Origin: Acanthococcus lagerstroemiae
Lineage: Eukaryota > Arthropoda > Insecta > Hemiptera > Eriococcidae
Direction: 5' to 3'
Assembly (NCBI GenBank): GCA_031841125.1
Contig: CM063108.1
Coordinates: 4,564,683-4,628,682, forward strand
Length of the DNA stretch: 64,000 nucleotides
Numbering within the stretch: position 1 is the first letter of the stretch; the number at the start of each line of letters is the position of its first letter. The position numbers and the translations under genes were made by a program. Under the pieces are notes generated by a model. That model searched no databases, was not told the DNA's origin, and saw nothing but the letters and a program-made list of their open reading frames with translations. Below are positions 10,496 through 24,500 of this stretch, piece after piece.

Positions 10496-11471
10496 CAGCT
10501 GGGTTTTTGCCTTTTCTGTAAAAACGCTAAGTTCGCCTCTTCGTAAGTGTGAGGGAAAGTCGTCGTTTGATTCGTTTTTGAGGAGAGTGTCGTAACTCCT
10601 CAGCACGCGCGCGATTTGCCGAAACCGTTGAGCTTTTCCATTTTCGCGACCGACTAGCGGACTCCTGACAACGTGTTGAGCACATCTCTCGCTCCACATT
10701 CGCCAGCACATGAAAGTTCCTGAGCCGTCCGATACCTGGAAGAAGTCACCGTTTTGCGTTTACCTCCACCGACGAGGAACATCACCGATTTTCGTAAATA
10801 AATAGTCTTTTCGTTTCTGTGTTATTCGTAAGCTACTTTATCTTTGTGTGTTTGTGTCCCCGGTATAGGCCATTAGGTCAGGGTAGTGCCTATACCACGA
10901 GATATTACGATTTCGGATACTCAGTCCAACACTGGGTTACCTCGTACATACTTCACACAAGATCGTTAAGCCTCCAGTGTCGATCCTTCACCATGTAGGT
11001 CCCTTGAGCTAGTCGTGCCCTAACAGTGGTTCCTCCTCCCAAAACCGACCAACCCTCCTGTATCTTAAAGGAGCTTCGCCGTCGGTTACCACAGTATTAT
11101 TAGAAATTAGAATACTTTATTAAGAACATAGATTATAGATTACAAAAAAAGAAGAAAAAAATTGAATTTTAAGTTACGAATGTTAGAATTGTATGATGAT
11201 GTCTTACAGGGTGTAGTTTTTACAAAAGTACCTTATCCTGGTATTCATTTAAACAGTTAATAATATTACAAGTCTAAATCTTCTCCATCATACAGGCATT
11301 AGGAGGGGCTACCTTCTTCTTGCAAGCTCATGGCAGTTACCACATCGTGGTGAGCCTGGCAACTGGCTGAATTTTTTCTTAAATAGTAGTTATACTTTTC
11401 CAGCTTGCGAAATACTGCAGGCCACCACGAGCGAAGCGAGTGATGGCGGATGTTGAGTCGCGATGCGGCCA
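10496..11471. other. Intergenic sequence, possible LTR or Helitron remnant
   Basis: No gene recognised. 10730-11060 has an AATAAA-bearing, C-rich stretch reminiscent of an LTR end, but no matching partner or TG...CA boundary was seen. Confidence 0.3.
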
Positions 11472-11488
11472 GGGGCGAAGCCCCCTAG
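11472..11488 (+). mobile_element. Possible Helitron 3' terminus
   Basis: A GC-rich hairpin (GGGGC-GAA-GCCCC) is followed at once by CTAG and a T. Helitrons end in a hairpin plus CTRR and insert between A and T. The usual short spacer between hairpin and CTRR is absent, and no 5' TC end was located, so this is weak. Confidence 0.25.
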
Positions 11489-12551
11489 TTATTATTATTA
11501 TTTTCTTCCTCTCAGTTTTGGAAGCCCCCTCTCTCTTATATTTGCAGGAACCTACTTAGCAAATGGTACGCAGCTGTTGTACATGGTCACGAGGGCTTAT
11601 GCCACTGGTATTCGCTGTCAACGAGGAATTTCTGTGCGAAGTGATCTGATACAAACGAATCGGGAATTTGTTATGACGAAGAAACCGGTGTAAGCTTATT
11701 TGGTCGGCTCATCTCGAGTGTGGCTTTGAAACCGGTTGAGAATACGCCTGGGTAATCCTTCACGGACCCATGCAAGCTAACAATCGTCGCAGCCGAATAC
11801 AAGGAAATCGCCGTCACCTGTGTATATTTTATTCAACATATCGACATCTTCGATATGTTTCAAAATCGAACAGTTCGCGGAAACGGCGAAGTAAAAATTA
11901 ATATTGACATCCGTTTCGACGTAGTCGTGGATGACGTGTATTTTGCATTCGCATGCCTATTTGCTCGGGGGGGGGGGGGGGGGGGGGAGTGTTGAAACGT
12001 GTCAATTCTGGACAAATATTTATTTCATTCTAGTTTCGAAAACTCGCAGATTATTTACAATTAATTAGGAAGGTATCTAAATTATTAACCGAGTGCGACA
12101 TCGTTCTCTTATAATTAGCCAACTAATCCTTGGAGGTCGAACGCTTACGCACCTAATCTATGTAAGTGCGCAGTCACACGTTATTGAAATGGTCGATCCG
12201 AAGATCGGCGAAAGAATATCGTATCTCTGCCTATTGATAAATAAACTTCCCATTGATAACTCGAATAAAATTACAAATTAGGTATAGGAATTTTCAGGTC
12301 AATTAACTGATTGACTCATGGGGAAAATACATTTCACCTTGTTGTTTAATAGTATCGCGCGTATTTTGTGGAATACGCGATTCTAGATAAAGATGATGCT
12401 ACACCGACATTTACGAATGTACTTCGCGTTAAATAAGTTGTAAAATATTACGGTTACGATCGTCGACTATATACAAATTACAAAGAACATTCGTAAATTT
12501 CGCTACGGTTTCGCGCGCGCGGTTATTTTGCAAAAAATTTTTAACCAAAAT
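11489..12551. other. Upstream region of the Methyltransf_FA gene, with a G21 run
   Basis: An open stretch at about 11543-11693 follows a TTTGCAG acceptor-like site and ends in TAA, but the peptide was not recognised. A run of 21 G residues lies at 11967-11987. No clear promoter element could be fixed for the gene starting at 12552. Confidence 0.35.
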
Positions 12552-15500
12552 ATGACGATGTTCGAGTTTTTCAGTTGCCTAACTTTATTAATCTGTGGAC
12601 TGCTTCGGTCAGTTACGTGCGCACAAGTTAATGGTTCGTATATCTCTATCTATTATTTGCTTCACTGATAAGGAAAGACCGGAAGTTATGGTCGCAAAAA
12701 TTGCATTTTTTAAATCGTCGATCGGAAAGTTTGTCTTTCTGGAACGTGCTCGTATTTCGCAATGGAAAGTGATTAACCGTTTCAAATTCAGCATCAGTGT
12801 TTCGCGAAAAATAATGGCAAGACTGTCGTACTTCCCCCACGAGTACGGTAATGATCTACTTCCCACACTGTACTGACGCTAGAGCGCTATACGTTTAAAG
12901 AAATCGTCTTATTATTGATTCTCATCACAATAACTTTCCGATCAACGATTTAAGAAAATAGCATACACGACACCAGGGCCGCTATAAGCTTTTTTGCGCT
13001 ATACGCTAAATGCGACCTGTGATATACAGCTATTTCTGCACCCTCACCCTCTTTGTTAACGCCAGGTCAATACTTTTTTCAATGAGCAACATTATCTTCA
13101 GTGTATAGATACAGCAATTTTTTAAGAAACTTCGAACTCTATAATATGTAAATAAATAGGTTTATACTTCATTCGATCATTTTATTTACACAACGAAAAT
13201 TGTCAGTTTTTCAGTCAAAGTGAAACATGGGACACTACAAACGAAGTATTTAAGTAGGTATGTAAGACTAGGTAGAGGTAACACGCTCTTCATAGGAATA
13301 CTACATCTAAATCAAATAAGTACGTCTTAGACTGTAAGAAATAGGATACCTCAAACTCCGATGATTTTTGAGACAAATATAGTTGGAACAAGTTCGCTCG
13401 ATTCAGACCCGTGGCCAGCCATCTGCGGCAGGGATGGGCAAATTCGTTTGTAAATCGAATCGATTCACGATTCGCGATTCGCCACAAGAAAATTGAATCG
13501 ATTCGCAATTTGCGATTCTCTACAATGAAGTCGAATCGATTCGCGATTCGCAATTCATCCAAACAAATCGCGAATCGATTCGCTAATTCTTCAATTCGCG
13601 ATTCGTTTTTTTTTTTTTTTTTTTTGTTTCTTCAATATTGTTTGATTTTTGATAAGGAAGTGCAATCCTACGATCTACAATCTATAAACTACAAACACAT
13701 ACACTGAACTACCAATAATGGAAACTCGAGCGCTTTTTTGGACCATGGCTACTAGCGGCAGGGATTGGTACTACACGCATTTCACTTTTCATTCATTCAT
13801 TCACTGTAACTGTATGTTGTGATAGTGATTACGCTCTATCTAGTGTTGGTGAACACAATGCTAAATTATTATAGTAACAATCCCTGCCGCTAGGTGCTGG
13901 GTCTAACAGCGCTCAATGTATTTTAAATGGAGTTTCTGGTATTAGTATTTCAGTGTATTTGCTACAAAGTATAAAGATGTGATAATTAAAGACTGGAAAA
14001 ATATGCACTCTAAATCTTAAAATATGATCATATAATATGCATTTTGAGTAGCTGAAATATGCAGAAATATGCACTCAGACCTCTAAAATATGCAAAATAT
14101 GCATTACTAAATTAGTATCAGTTTATCAATATGGATGTCATTGTACAAAATTTTTGAGGAAGAAGGAAATCAATCTATGATGTCACACAGTGCTACTTTG
14201 GCGGCCCAATGATGGATACTTTTGCTGACAGTAACTCACTGTGTTGACGTCGCAAAAAAAAAATAAATAATAATAAAGTTTTCAAATTATTATGTACAAT
14301 GCTCGAACAATCTAGATAAAAATATGAATACCTAATAGTGTTGTCATTTCAGTAACAAAACATAAATGTTGGAAATATGCTGAAAAATAGCGAAATATGC
14401 ATTCTGGACCATGAAAATATGCAAAAATATGCATTTTAAAGGACAATATGCAAAATATGCAAAATGAAATGGGGCTCATTTTACAGGGAATTTTATGAAT
14501 CGTAAAAATAATATGAAATAAGCTCTATTAAAGTTATAGAAATTTATATGCAATTTCATACTTTTCCGGTCTTTTGATAATGATAAACACAGAACACTGA
14601 TTGCTGATTGGCTGATTTCATCTTCAGCCATTCCACACTCCACAGCCCACAGCAGAGAGCAGACAACACACAGCCACACACGCCGTCGAATTTCGATTTG
14701 AATCCTACGATTAATTGAAAAGGAATCGATTCACGATTCCAATTTGCAGACATTTTTGGCGAATCGATTCGCGATTCCGATTCGTTAAATTTCATTCGAA
14801 TGGATTTGCGATTCGTCTAAAATCGAATCGATTTGCAAAAGAATCGATTCGCTGCCCGTCCCTGATCTGTGGTAGGAGGTGCTCACTGTTTCCCAGGGGG
14901 GTTCGAGGATAATATAATGTGAAGATTTCTGCAAGGCAGCGGTGTAGCCAGGGGGGGGGCGAAGAAGGAGAATGCCCCCGAAGGCACCTGAAATTGAATG
15001 TAAAATATGCAACACGAGTAATTTTGCGTCCTTAAAACACGTTTTTTCGAAAAATTTTAGCACGAGCAGTAATTTTACCTCCATTTTTATAAAATAGTCC
15101 TCTAATGTCGGCGATTTTCAAAAAATACGCCAATTTTCGACTTTTTTCTCTTGAAAAACTTACTTTGCCCCCCCCCACAAGAAAAATCCTTGCTACGCCG
15201 CTAATTAAATTTAGTCTCAAAATTCGTAATCAAAACTGGTGATTCAACTTACCGACAACCCATTGAAAAACAATTGAATGTATCGCGTGAAAAATGATTA
15301 ACCCGTTTAACAACGATCAAATTTTCGTACTTTTGGAAGTAAAGAAAGTATATTTCTGTGGACTTATCAAGTTATCAGTTCTCCAACAGCTAGTCAGGCA
15401 TTTAGCCATCGATATTCATTGTGAACTGGATCGCGAGCCTACCACTGCGTGTTTGTGAATTGTAATGTGACACAAGAAAAAGGCCTGTGTGTCTAAAAAC

Positions 15501-18500
15501 TGCTGGTTGAACACTCGGGCCCTTTTATTGCGACACGCAGAGGCGGACTTGGGTATTTTGCGCTAAAGGCTAATGGAAAATTTGCGCCCCTGACCAGATA
15601 TTTTTTTTGGAAAAAAAAAGAGTAAAAAATTTTTGCCTCGCTTCGCTCGCAATTTACCTTATTGCATTGAATCTTCTTTTTTTTTCAAAAATTTTGCGCC
15701 GTTCAAATCTTGCGCTGAGGCTTCAGCCTAGTCAGCCTTATGGGAAATCTGGTCTGGCGACACGTCACGTATAAAGAAGGACAAACACACGATTCGTCTA
15801 TCTTTCAAACAGGGATGCGAAAGCCGAACGATACAGCTTCCGCGCCAAATCTCATCTAGCTTCTCGCTTCCAGCCTCAGTATATGAGCTTCTAACTTCCA
15901 ATCCTTTCTTCGACTTCTGGCTTCCAGCTTTTTTTACCTATTTTCACCCTAGGTTCTTATAATTAGGGAAGGTTCTTTTTAGAAAATGAGGGAAAATAAA
16001 GTGAAGTGAAATGGAGCAGAAGAGGTATATTAGTTTTCTTTTTTGGGCTTTCGAATTTGAGTAAAGAAATCTTTAAGAAGAATATTGTAAGAAGTCAATT
16101 GGAAGCTAAAAAGCTTCTTCTGGCTTTTCAAAACTGTTCTAAAACTGCAAAAACTTCCGGCTTCTGACTTCCAGCTCTGGCTTCTTCGCATTCCTCCTTT
16201 CAAAGCAAAGTTAGTGTTGCCAAGTTTATAAACATAAAAATGTAATAGAAAGAAAGGTTTTGAACAAAACTAGCGAGAAAAATATAAGGAAATCGTTATT
16301 TTTATTCACTAAATGTAGCCAGGGGGCTTCGGCAAGCGCTAAGGGATGCTCAGCACCCCCTGACACCCCGTGGCTACCGGCCTGGCTCGATTTCTGCATT
16401 CACGTTGTCCGGAGTACTGTTCACTACTCGTAGAGATAAAGTGTGTTACAGCTGTTAATATAATCTCAGCGAGCACGGTAGGCACAGTGTTGCCAGAACG
16501 GCATTTTCGCTCTAAATCTCGTAGAATTTCTCATTTTTAGCAGCGAAAATTTCATTTTAGCATTTTAATTCTTATTAGAGAACTCATTTTGAACGTACTT
16601 TAGCAGATTTTATTTTATTTAGCAAAATCTAGCAGAATTTGGAATATCCGAGAGCAGAATTCAGTTTTCAGTTTTCACTTCTGGCAACACTGGGTAGACA
16701 GCTGTGGTAATTGGTCTTTCCAAAAATCGGGCAAATTTGTTTTCTCGAGGTTTGAGGGAACAAACTGCCACAGCTTAAAATACAAACTATTGCAAATTAT
16801 TGTACCAAACCGATTGTGGAGAGAAAGGTCGTTTTGTGAATGAAACACCGTTTGTAAAAGTGCCCTTTAAATGCATACCTACTGTGAGGTGCTTGCCCTA
16901 ATTAACGCCATGCTAAGGGAGAACGGCGATGGATGGCAAAGTAATTAACGTAAGAGGTTTTTGACTAGGAGTGGTGAAAGAGCAGGGACGTACCGAAGAG
17001 TTTTTCCTGGGGGAAGGGGTAAAAATTGTGAAAGTCCCAACTGATTCGACTCAGAATTCCCAAGTATCAAAATAAAAAAAAACACTTTTGACCTGTTGGA
17101 TTTTTCCAACTAACTCAATTCAAACTTCCTAAGTATCAACGCAAAAGGAGCAAAACATTTTGACTTCATGGGTTTTCCCAACTTCTCAACTCAATTCCTG
17201 AGTATCGAAGCAAAAAAACAAAAAAAAAAAAAAAAACCTTTAACTTGTTGGATTTTTCCAATTCACCTGACTAAAATGGTAAATTTTCCCAACTGCTGAG
17301 TGAGAAAAATTCCTACGGGGGAGGGGTGCCCCCCTATCGCTACATCCCTGTGAAAGAGGAAAGATTAAAGTACGTATTTCTTGACCTCACTTATGGGACT
17401 TGATTTAGTGTCGAGCTTTAAGCTCAGACAGTTGGTTGGCTGGCTGTTTTGGGAGCCCCTCTTGATACTCTGTTCCTAGCAACGCCAGCTCGTACTTTTT
17501 GATTTTTAAATGGTATTTTAGGAGTGTTTTCAGGTGCTTTTGGGAAGTAAATCAGGGACAGGTATAACAAGGAGGCCAGTCGACAATTTACCCCCCAATA
17601 ATGACAAAATTCCATTTTTAATCAAAAGTTTTATTGAGGTGATTTCTTTCGAAATATAGGTAATCTCATAAAGTCTGACGCGTTAAATTATACTAAATAT
17701 GGGAAGAATTTTTGTAGACGAACTTTCTTATACGAATTTCATTCAGTGCATTTAATAATGCTCATTCACTCTATAATCGCCGCTTATTTTCCTTTCTGAA
17801 ACAAAAAACAACAGTTGGCGTTATCAGGAGTAAGTTCTACTGAACTTTAATCGCGTAATTTAGTTCGAAGAAATCATTATTTTGAACATTCTATGAGTGC
17901 AATACGTAAAAAATTGGTAATTTACGATATACATATAGCAAAAGAACTTACTTGATATCTTTTTCTATCCCCCCCCCCACACTAAAATTTCACTTTAAGT
18001 AACAAAACTTGTTAAAACCGAAATAACAATGAAAATTTCAAATTACTTGTTCTTGTATTTCACCGTGCGAGATTTCTACGACATCGAGCCACTCAAAATG
18101 ATAACAAACACATTCAGCTTATCTGGATGAAGTTTTGGCCTGGTATCTTGGCGTATTTTGGGGCACAAAAATGTCATTTTCAGCCTTAAAAAAGCAAAAT
18201 TTTACGAGGTACTTTTTCTAAATCATAGGTGGAGTTTTCGGATTCGCATTTGGACCCTAAAGAGTCGCTCTCCGGCGGCCTAATGAAATGCGGCGCGCTG
18301 ATTGGTGTATTTGGACGAAAAGATGATCACTGACAAAAATGTTCTGCAAAAGAACTGAAGTTGGGCTCATCTGAAAAGAAATGATAATTCAGTTTTTCAT
18401 GAAAAACAATATTGAAGATGCTAGCTCATTTTACTTATACATGTTTTTGTGGTAAAAATACCCTGATCATCTTTTCGTCCACGACACTAGCGCAGCTACA

Positions 18501-21500
18501 GGAGTGTCCACATGCCAATACCTCCTTTTTATACCTCCTGTATTTCGTAAGATCAAGGGTACGAATAAGGCCCTCTAGCGGAAAACAGTGTCTAACGTTG
18601 CTCCAAAAGTGAAACTGGAGGGAGTAACTGTTCGAATCTCTTCAGCAAACCTCTCCCCACCCAAAATATTCGGTGAACATTTTTTTAAAGTTTTTATAGA
18701 AAAATAAAATACCTAAAAGTATTGGGCCGTATTACATGTCGACTGCACCTAATAAGGCCCACCTAAATTTTGCTGTAAAATGTCATTTTTGCGTGTAATT
18801 TTCAGTTACATAATTTTATTTATAAAATAAAAGTAACATAAGGGACAGGACCATCTTATAAACTAAAAAATATTAACGGTTGTAGTAGTTCGTTGCTGCT
18901 TCATTGTCGATGTCGCTTGAATCAAAATCAATACACATAATATCACGATACCACTCTCCACACTGTAAACATTGTCTCATGCTTTCGAGTCATGCTGGCA
19001 TACCGAGCAGAAACACGATTCGTTTAAAAAAAAAGTTTAAAAAAAACATACCAATTTATATAGCTTAAAATGATGAAATATAAAGACCATTCCTAAATTT
19101 TTTATTCTCTAACTCCGCTCATGTATCTTTTGTTTTACTTTTTCAATCTTATATTCTACCATTTACGTCAAAAATCGAAAACTTTTCAAATAATGAAATT
19201 TGTCGTTACTCATACGTAGGATTCAGTGAAACGTGTCTGTGCGTCTCGATTTAGCTCTTACGACGAGCTCTAACATAGCCTTACTAAATATTAACAAGAT
19301 CTTGCAAAACGAGTCAAAATATGTATTATCTTAGTTTGCCCAGGACTCGTAATCAGACCATTATTACACTAATTATTATAATAATTGTATTGATAATGAA
19401 ATAATTTGAAAAAGGCACCTATCAAGTGTGATAATATTAATAATGAGAAATAAATGAATATGAATGTTTTCTGGTGTTAAATTTAAAGATAAAATATGTA
19501 TTTACGTCACTAATTAATATAAATGAAAAAATGTGTTGGATCACCTTCCAAATTCATCCTCATTTTCTCTGCTCTGTCTATTGGTATTCGAGGTTTCGAA
19601 CCACTGTATGGTACTTCGTCTCACTTACGTGCAGGTTCTTTCAAAAAAGAAGTTGAGTAGAAATATAATACAAAGCGTAAAGTAAAAAAAACATGGATTG
19701 TTCATACGAACGCAAAGACTTAAGGGGCTGTGAGAAAGCTTCACTCAGGCAAATTTGTCTGTTGGAAAATCGCTTTATCAGGAGAAAGTTGGGAAACTCA
19801 GACATCACTCAGTAAAACTAATAAGAGTAAGGTCTGGTTGGCCAAGTGCATAGCGCGTTGGTCTCGGAATCCGGAGCTCCCGGGTTCGATCTCACATAAC
19901 AACTCGCCAGATTTCGGCCAGAAGTGAAGAGGGCTAAGACAGCCCTAGCAGCCTCCCCGACGTCTCTAAGATAATGCTCGAAAGGGCGGATTCCAGGGCT
20001 CGGGTTGAGAGCAAATTAGAAAAGAAAAAAATATTGTTTTTTGCTTATACTTGTTGATTTTGAAAATTTTCCAAGTATTATTCAATCGGAGAGATTAGAT
20101 TCCCAGTTTGCAAAAGTTAAAAAGGAAAAGTTATTTTTGGCCTGTCGTTTTTAACGTTTACCCAGTTGGGGAAATCAGCATTTGGTTGGAAAAACTATAT
20201 TCCCACTCTTCTACGAAGTCATAATATGTCGCTCTTATTCCAAAAAACGCGAGAATGATTAATTAGTAGTGCACACTTATACGTACAAACTGTGCCACAA
20301 TATCCACGAATTATATGTTATATTGTCTGATAGTGGCATCAGAGCAAGTTCCTTCCATCCAAAAAGAATTTTAAATTTTAAAATTATTCGAGGAGTTGAC
20401 GAAAAGGCTTTCTGAGAAATGTCAGAGACACGATTTGCGGAATTTTTCATTTAACTCAGCTTTTCAAGTCAATATTTTTTTCCTTCGTTTAGCCGCTCAA
20501 ACTTTCATGTCCCCTAAAAAATCCGTCAGACGTTGCTATTGACAGATTATTGCCTCGGTTCATTAGAGGAATGTTTTTAACCATCATCTTGTTACAGAGA
20601 CCTTGAAAACGATAGTAACGAATTCGGAATTGTCAACTCCTCTGGAGCTGGACACGTTTTTCTCCATTCGACGAGGAAAATTGGAATTCTCTCTAAAGCT
20701 ACCGACGGTAAATTCCGAAGCGGCGATTTATGTAGCTCGTACCAGGAAACGAGAAATCAAAGATCCATATTTTCACGTAAGTATGTCTCACATGTACAAG
20801 TGTGTCTGCTGTTCTAGAATCTTTTCGTCATGATACTTATAATATTCTTATTTATTTCGGCTTGTAGTTTTTAATCAGTCTACCCGAAAAAAGTGTCAAG
20901 TTTTTCTACAATGGTACTTTGGACAAAGAAGAGTCCTTCGACATAGCCCCGAATAATTTCGAGAACTTCTGGATCGATACTGCAGATAATTACAGAAGCA
21001 TCACATTGGGACATGATAATAATACAGTTCTGAGTTACACGTTCATCGAGGAAATTTGGTTACAGAAAAATGATTCGCTGCCATATTATTCCCTTCGGGG
21101 TAGTGCTGAATGGCAGCTGTGGGTAAGGCTCATGTTATACCTCTTCATTTTTCCTTTAGTAACAACCCCCTCTCCCGCCCAATCATTTACGTTCTCAGTT
21201 TACGGGAATGTCACTAGATCGCGAAAATCATTTTGTGGACATGTTATGACATGACTGTTCCACTAGATTGTTAGAGACAGTCAGTGGAAAACTTTAAACA
21301 AAATGCCTAAACAAGAAACATAAACGCCACCAGATTCTTTCCAGAGGAAACAAGCCCTTTGTTAGGAGAAAATCATAAATTTTTTGGTTAAAATTATGCA
21401 TTTTTTGAGAACCCAGAAGGAAGAGGGAATATTCTATTACTCCTTCTTTCAGACGGAACCGGGGTTAAAAACGCTTTGAAGGGCCAATTTTGAAGGTTTT

Positions 21501-24500
21501 CTAAGACTTGTAGATCTTTTACATAATTTATTATTTTCGGGTGCGCAAAGCGGCTCTGTCGGACTAGGACCCAGTAACAAAATTGTCCACTGTCCAGTTA
21601 AATCCGTCGCTTGGTAATACGTCTTCATGTCAGTGGCGTAGCCAGGATTTCTCCAAGGAGGGGGATCAGCAAATTTATTTATTAATTTTTTTTTTTTTGG
21701 GGGGGGGGGAGTACACCTAACATGAACTGTATGTTTTTACATTGACGTATCAGTATGTTGTGCTTTTCAACTTCAGTTATGTATCTGGATTTAAGTTTCA
21801 TTTCGTGCATTCACTGTGATACTGCCAGCATATTAAAAAATTCTCATCTCAAGGGGGGGGGGGGTTCGTCCCCCTAATCCCCCCTTGTCTACGCCACTGC
21901 TTTATGTGGACATGGGGGCTCAGCTTATGCTACTCATACGCGATCCATATGCTGAGTGCAAATCAAAATATGATATAAAATAATAGTAGAGTATGTGAGT
22001 GACAAATGTGAGACGGAATCGCTTCCTTCGCCATCCTCTGGCTTTTACGATACCTGCTTCTTTTTCAAAATTTCCCGCCCAGTGTTTATCGTTTTCCATC
22101 TCGTTGTTCATCATTCTTTACAATTTCATCCCAGTAATACTGGAAGCTGAAAAAAGGCGCTTATGAAGGGCTAGAAACATATGCGAAATGTCGCACAATG
22201 GAAAAGGGCTTTTCACTCGAAATGTAGAAATTTTCCTGCTTACGGAAACAAAGTTGAAATTTGATTACAAAGTTGAATATAAAATATTCATTATCTTATT
22301 AATTTAAAGCGCCATTTATAACGGTTAAAACATAATTTTTAAATTTTATTTTTATATTTTCAATTATTATGAACTTTACTGATTTTTTTTTTTAAATATA
22401 AATTTCAAGAAAATTTTTATTTAATGCGTATTAATAATAGATAAATGTAAAAAGTTTGTGCATTCAGTTGTGTAACTAGGGAGTTTTCTCGTGAGGGTTA
22501 GGGTGGGGAAATGTAAAAATTGAATAGGTAAAATAGCGACGGATCCACTGAACAAACAAAAATGAAAGGTTATGGCAGGTTAGCAGTGTTCGAAATTTTG
22601 CCCAAATTCTGACTTACCAACCAAAAAGTTGGGCCTTGTGTTGATTTAATATCTCTAAAATTTTTTACATTTCCAACCAATTCTGAAAAAGGTGCCTTAT
22701 TTACGCCACTGTAGGGTATCTTTTTATCGCGCTCATAATGTTTCAGAAAAATATCAAAACCCAGAAGTATACGCTTTTTATACTGTAAACTAATATTGTA
22801 TTTTTTCTACAGAGTAATCGGCTGATCATGCAAGACCCGGACGTAAATTTTGGTGAGTGCGAATGTGAACCGACTTATTGAGAATGACTTGATAAGTTTT
22901 GTGTATGCTTTCACATCTACCTGTCATTCTAATAATGAACAGTAGCCTGCCAATCTTTGTAATAGGTATGCAAACGCGCACCCATAGAAACGGTGTAACT
23001 GTGAGGGCTGTAGCACCCTAGAAGGAAGGTCTTTTAACCGCTTTTCTGTGGAATATTTTGCTTCGAAAATGCAGAGAAATCTCGCTTGCTCTGCCAGCAT
23101 CGTTTTTTGCTTTTCATCTTTTAGCCCTCCCGAAATTCCTGGTGCACGCCTAGTATGTGTTGGATTGACAGACTACTGATCGTATTTACCATCAATTTAC
23201 CAATTAAAAATATCGATTATTGCAGGATATTACGTAGCCATCTCAACGAACTCATCGTCGATTCCGGAACCATGTCCATCCACATTCTACTTGCATGATA
23301 CACAAAACGAATTACGGTTCCTGTTGAAACCATTCCAAGATGCCGACTGCATGTCACTGTATTTCACGAAGACTATACTGACGAACGCCATTACAGCAAA
23401 AACACGACTGCAGTATGCCGGTGTAAGTAGAAACAACATCGAAAATTACGATTGATTTCAGTGAAATCCGAAGTTAACTCTGTATGTGTAGAAACTGTAA
23501 CCTTATCCTCTAACCTTGAAACTTCATTTTCCTTATTGTGCATACTAACCTCCAACATATCAACTCTATGAGCAACCTACAGAAGTCAGAATTTTTAAAC
23601 TAATTTTTACATACCTTTGTCGTATACCAAAAGACAACGCCGTTTTGTGTCTTGAATCTTAGTCGATATTAAAACTGAGATAAGAAAAATAAGAAATAAA
23701 AACCACTCTGCCGTAATGTAGATTCGCCGAGAGAAAAATATACTTCCATGTTGTACTAAATTTGAAAAAAAAATGTATGCGCTTGTTTTAACCGCGGTCT
23801 AATCCAAACTCGATCATGAACGGCCTAAATCGATTTAAAAGGACCAAATCTCCCCCAAGTTTAACAAAACTGACCAATATTATTGATCGGAACCAATCAA
23901 AAATAGTATAGGAAGCAAATATTATCAAAAATATTCAAAATCAATGTACAACGACGAAAAACTACATAAAACTGCTAAAATTGACTGCGCAGCTAAAGAA
24001 TAAGCTAAACCACATAACCATACATGCAGAAGAAGTTGAGATAATAACGAAATTCGAACACATCTATAGCCAAATTTCCCTAATCTGCCTTATACTGACC
24101 AAATTTGTTCGAATTCAAAACCAAACGCGACTACAACGAATTCAAACCAAACATGATCATAAAAACGATCAAGTCTGACCAAAATTGACTAGGAGCAAAT
24201 AAAATCGACCACCCTGAACCTAGGGTGTACATTACCCCTTCTCCCCTGGACAAAGTACAAAAATGTCTAAATCTGACGAAAAGAAATCAAATCTCATCAA
24301 ATTTGACTATGAATGACCGAGTCTCAACAAATTTGAAGTAAACAACATAAACAACACGTAATCCGTAAACGACATAAAACGAGCCAAAATTAAACAAGAA
24401 ATACAAAAACAACCTAATGTGACTGGGAATGAGTAAATGTGATCAAAATTAACCAAAATACCCACCCAATACTATACTTAAAGTAAAATGATCTAAAATT

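Larger units (their letters stand above)
13429..14864 (+). mobile_element. Non-autonomous hAT-like element, 1436 bp
   Basis: The ends read CAGGGATGGGCA and, inverted, CAGGGACGGGCA. They are flanked by an 8-bp duplication ATCTGCGG (13421-13428) / ATCTGTGG (14865-14872). Both subterminal regions are packed with palindromic GAATCGATTCGCGATTCG-like repeats, probably transposase-binding sites. No transposase frame seen. A smaller MITE and an ATATGCA repeat field lie inside. Confidence 0.82.

Noticed and set aside
10730..11100. Solo LTR of a retrotransposon
   Set aside because: An AATAAA and C-rich end are suggestive, but no TG...CA ends, partner LTR or target duplication was found.
11463..11693. 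Exon ending in a stop codon after a TTTGCAG acceptor
   Set aside because: The peptide was not recognised and no partner exon with matching phase was found; left as unassigned.
19836..19905. tRNA gene on the plus strand
   Set aside because: Box A and B are present, but no full cloverleaf can be drawn, and the unit is repeated with a common body and A-rich tail; it is a SINE.
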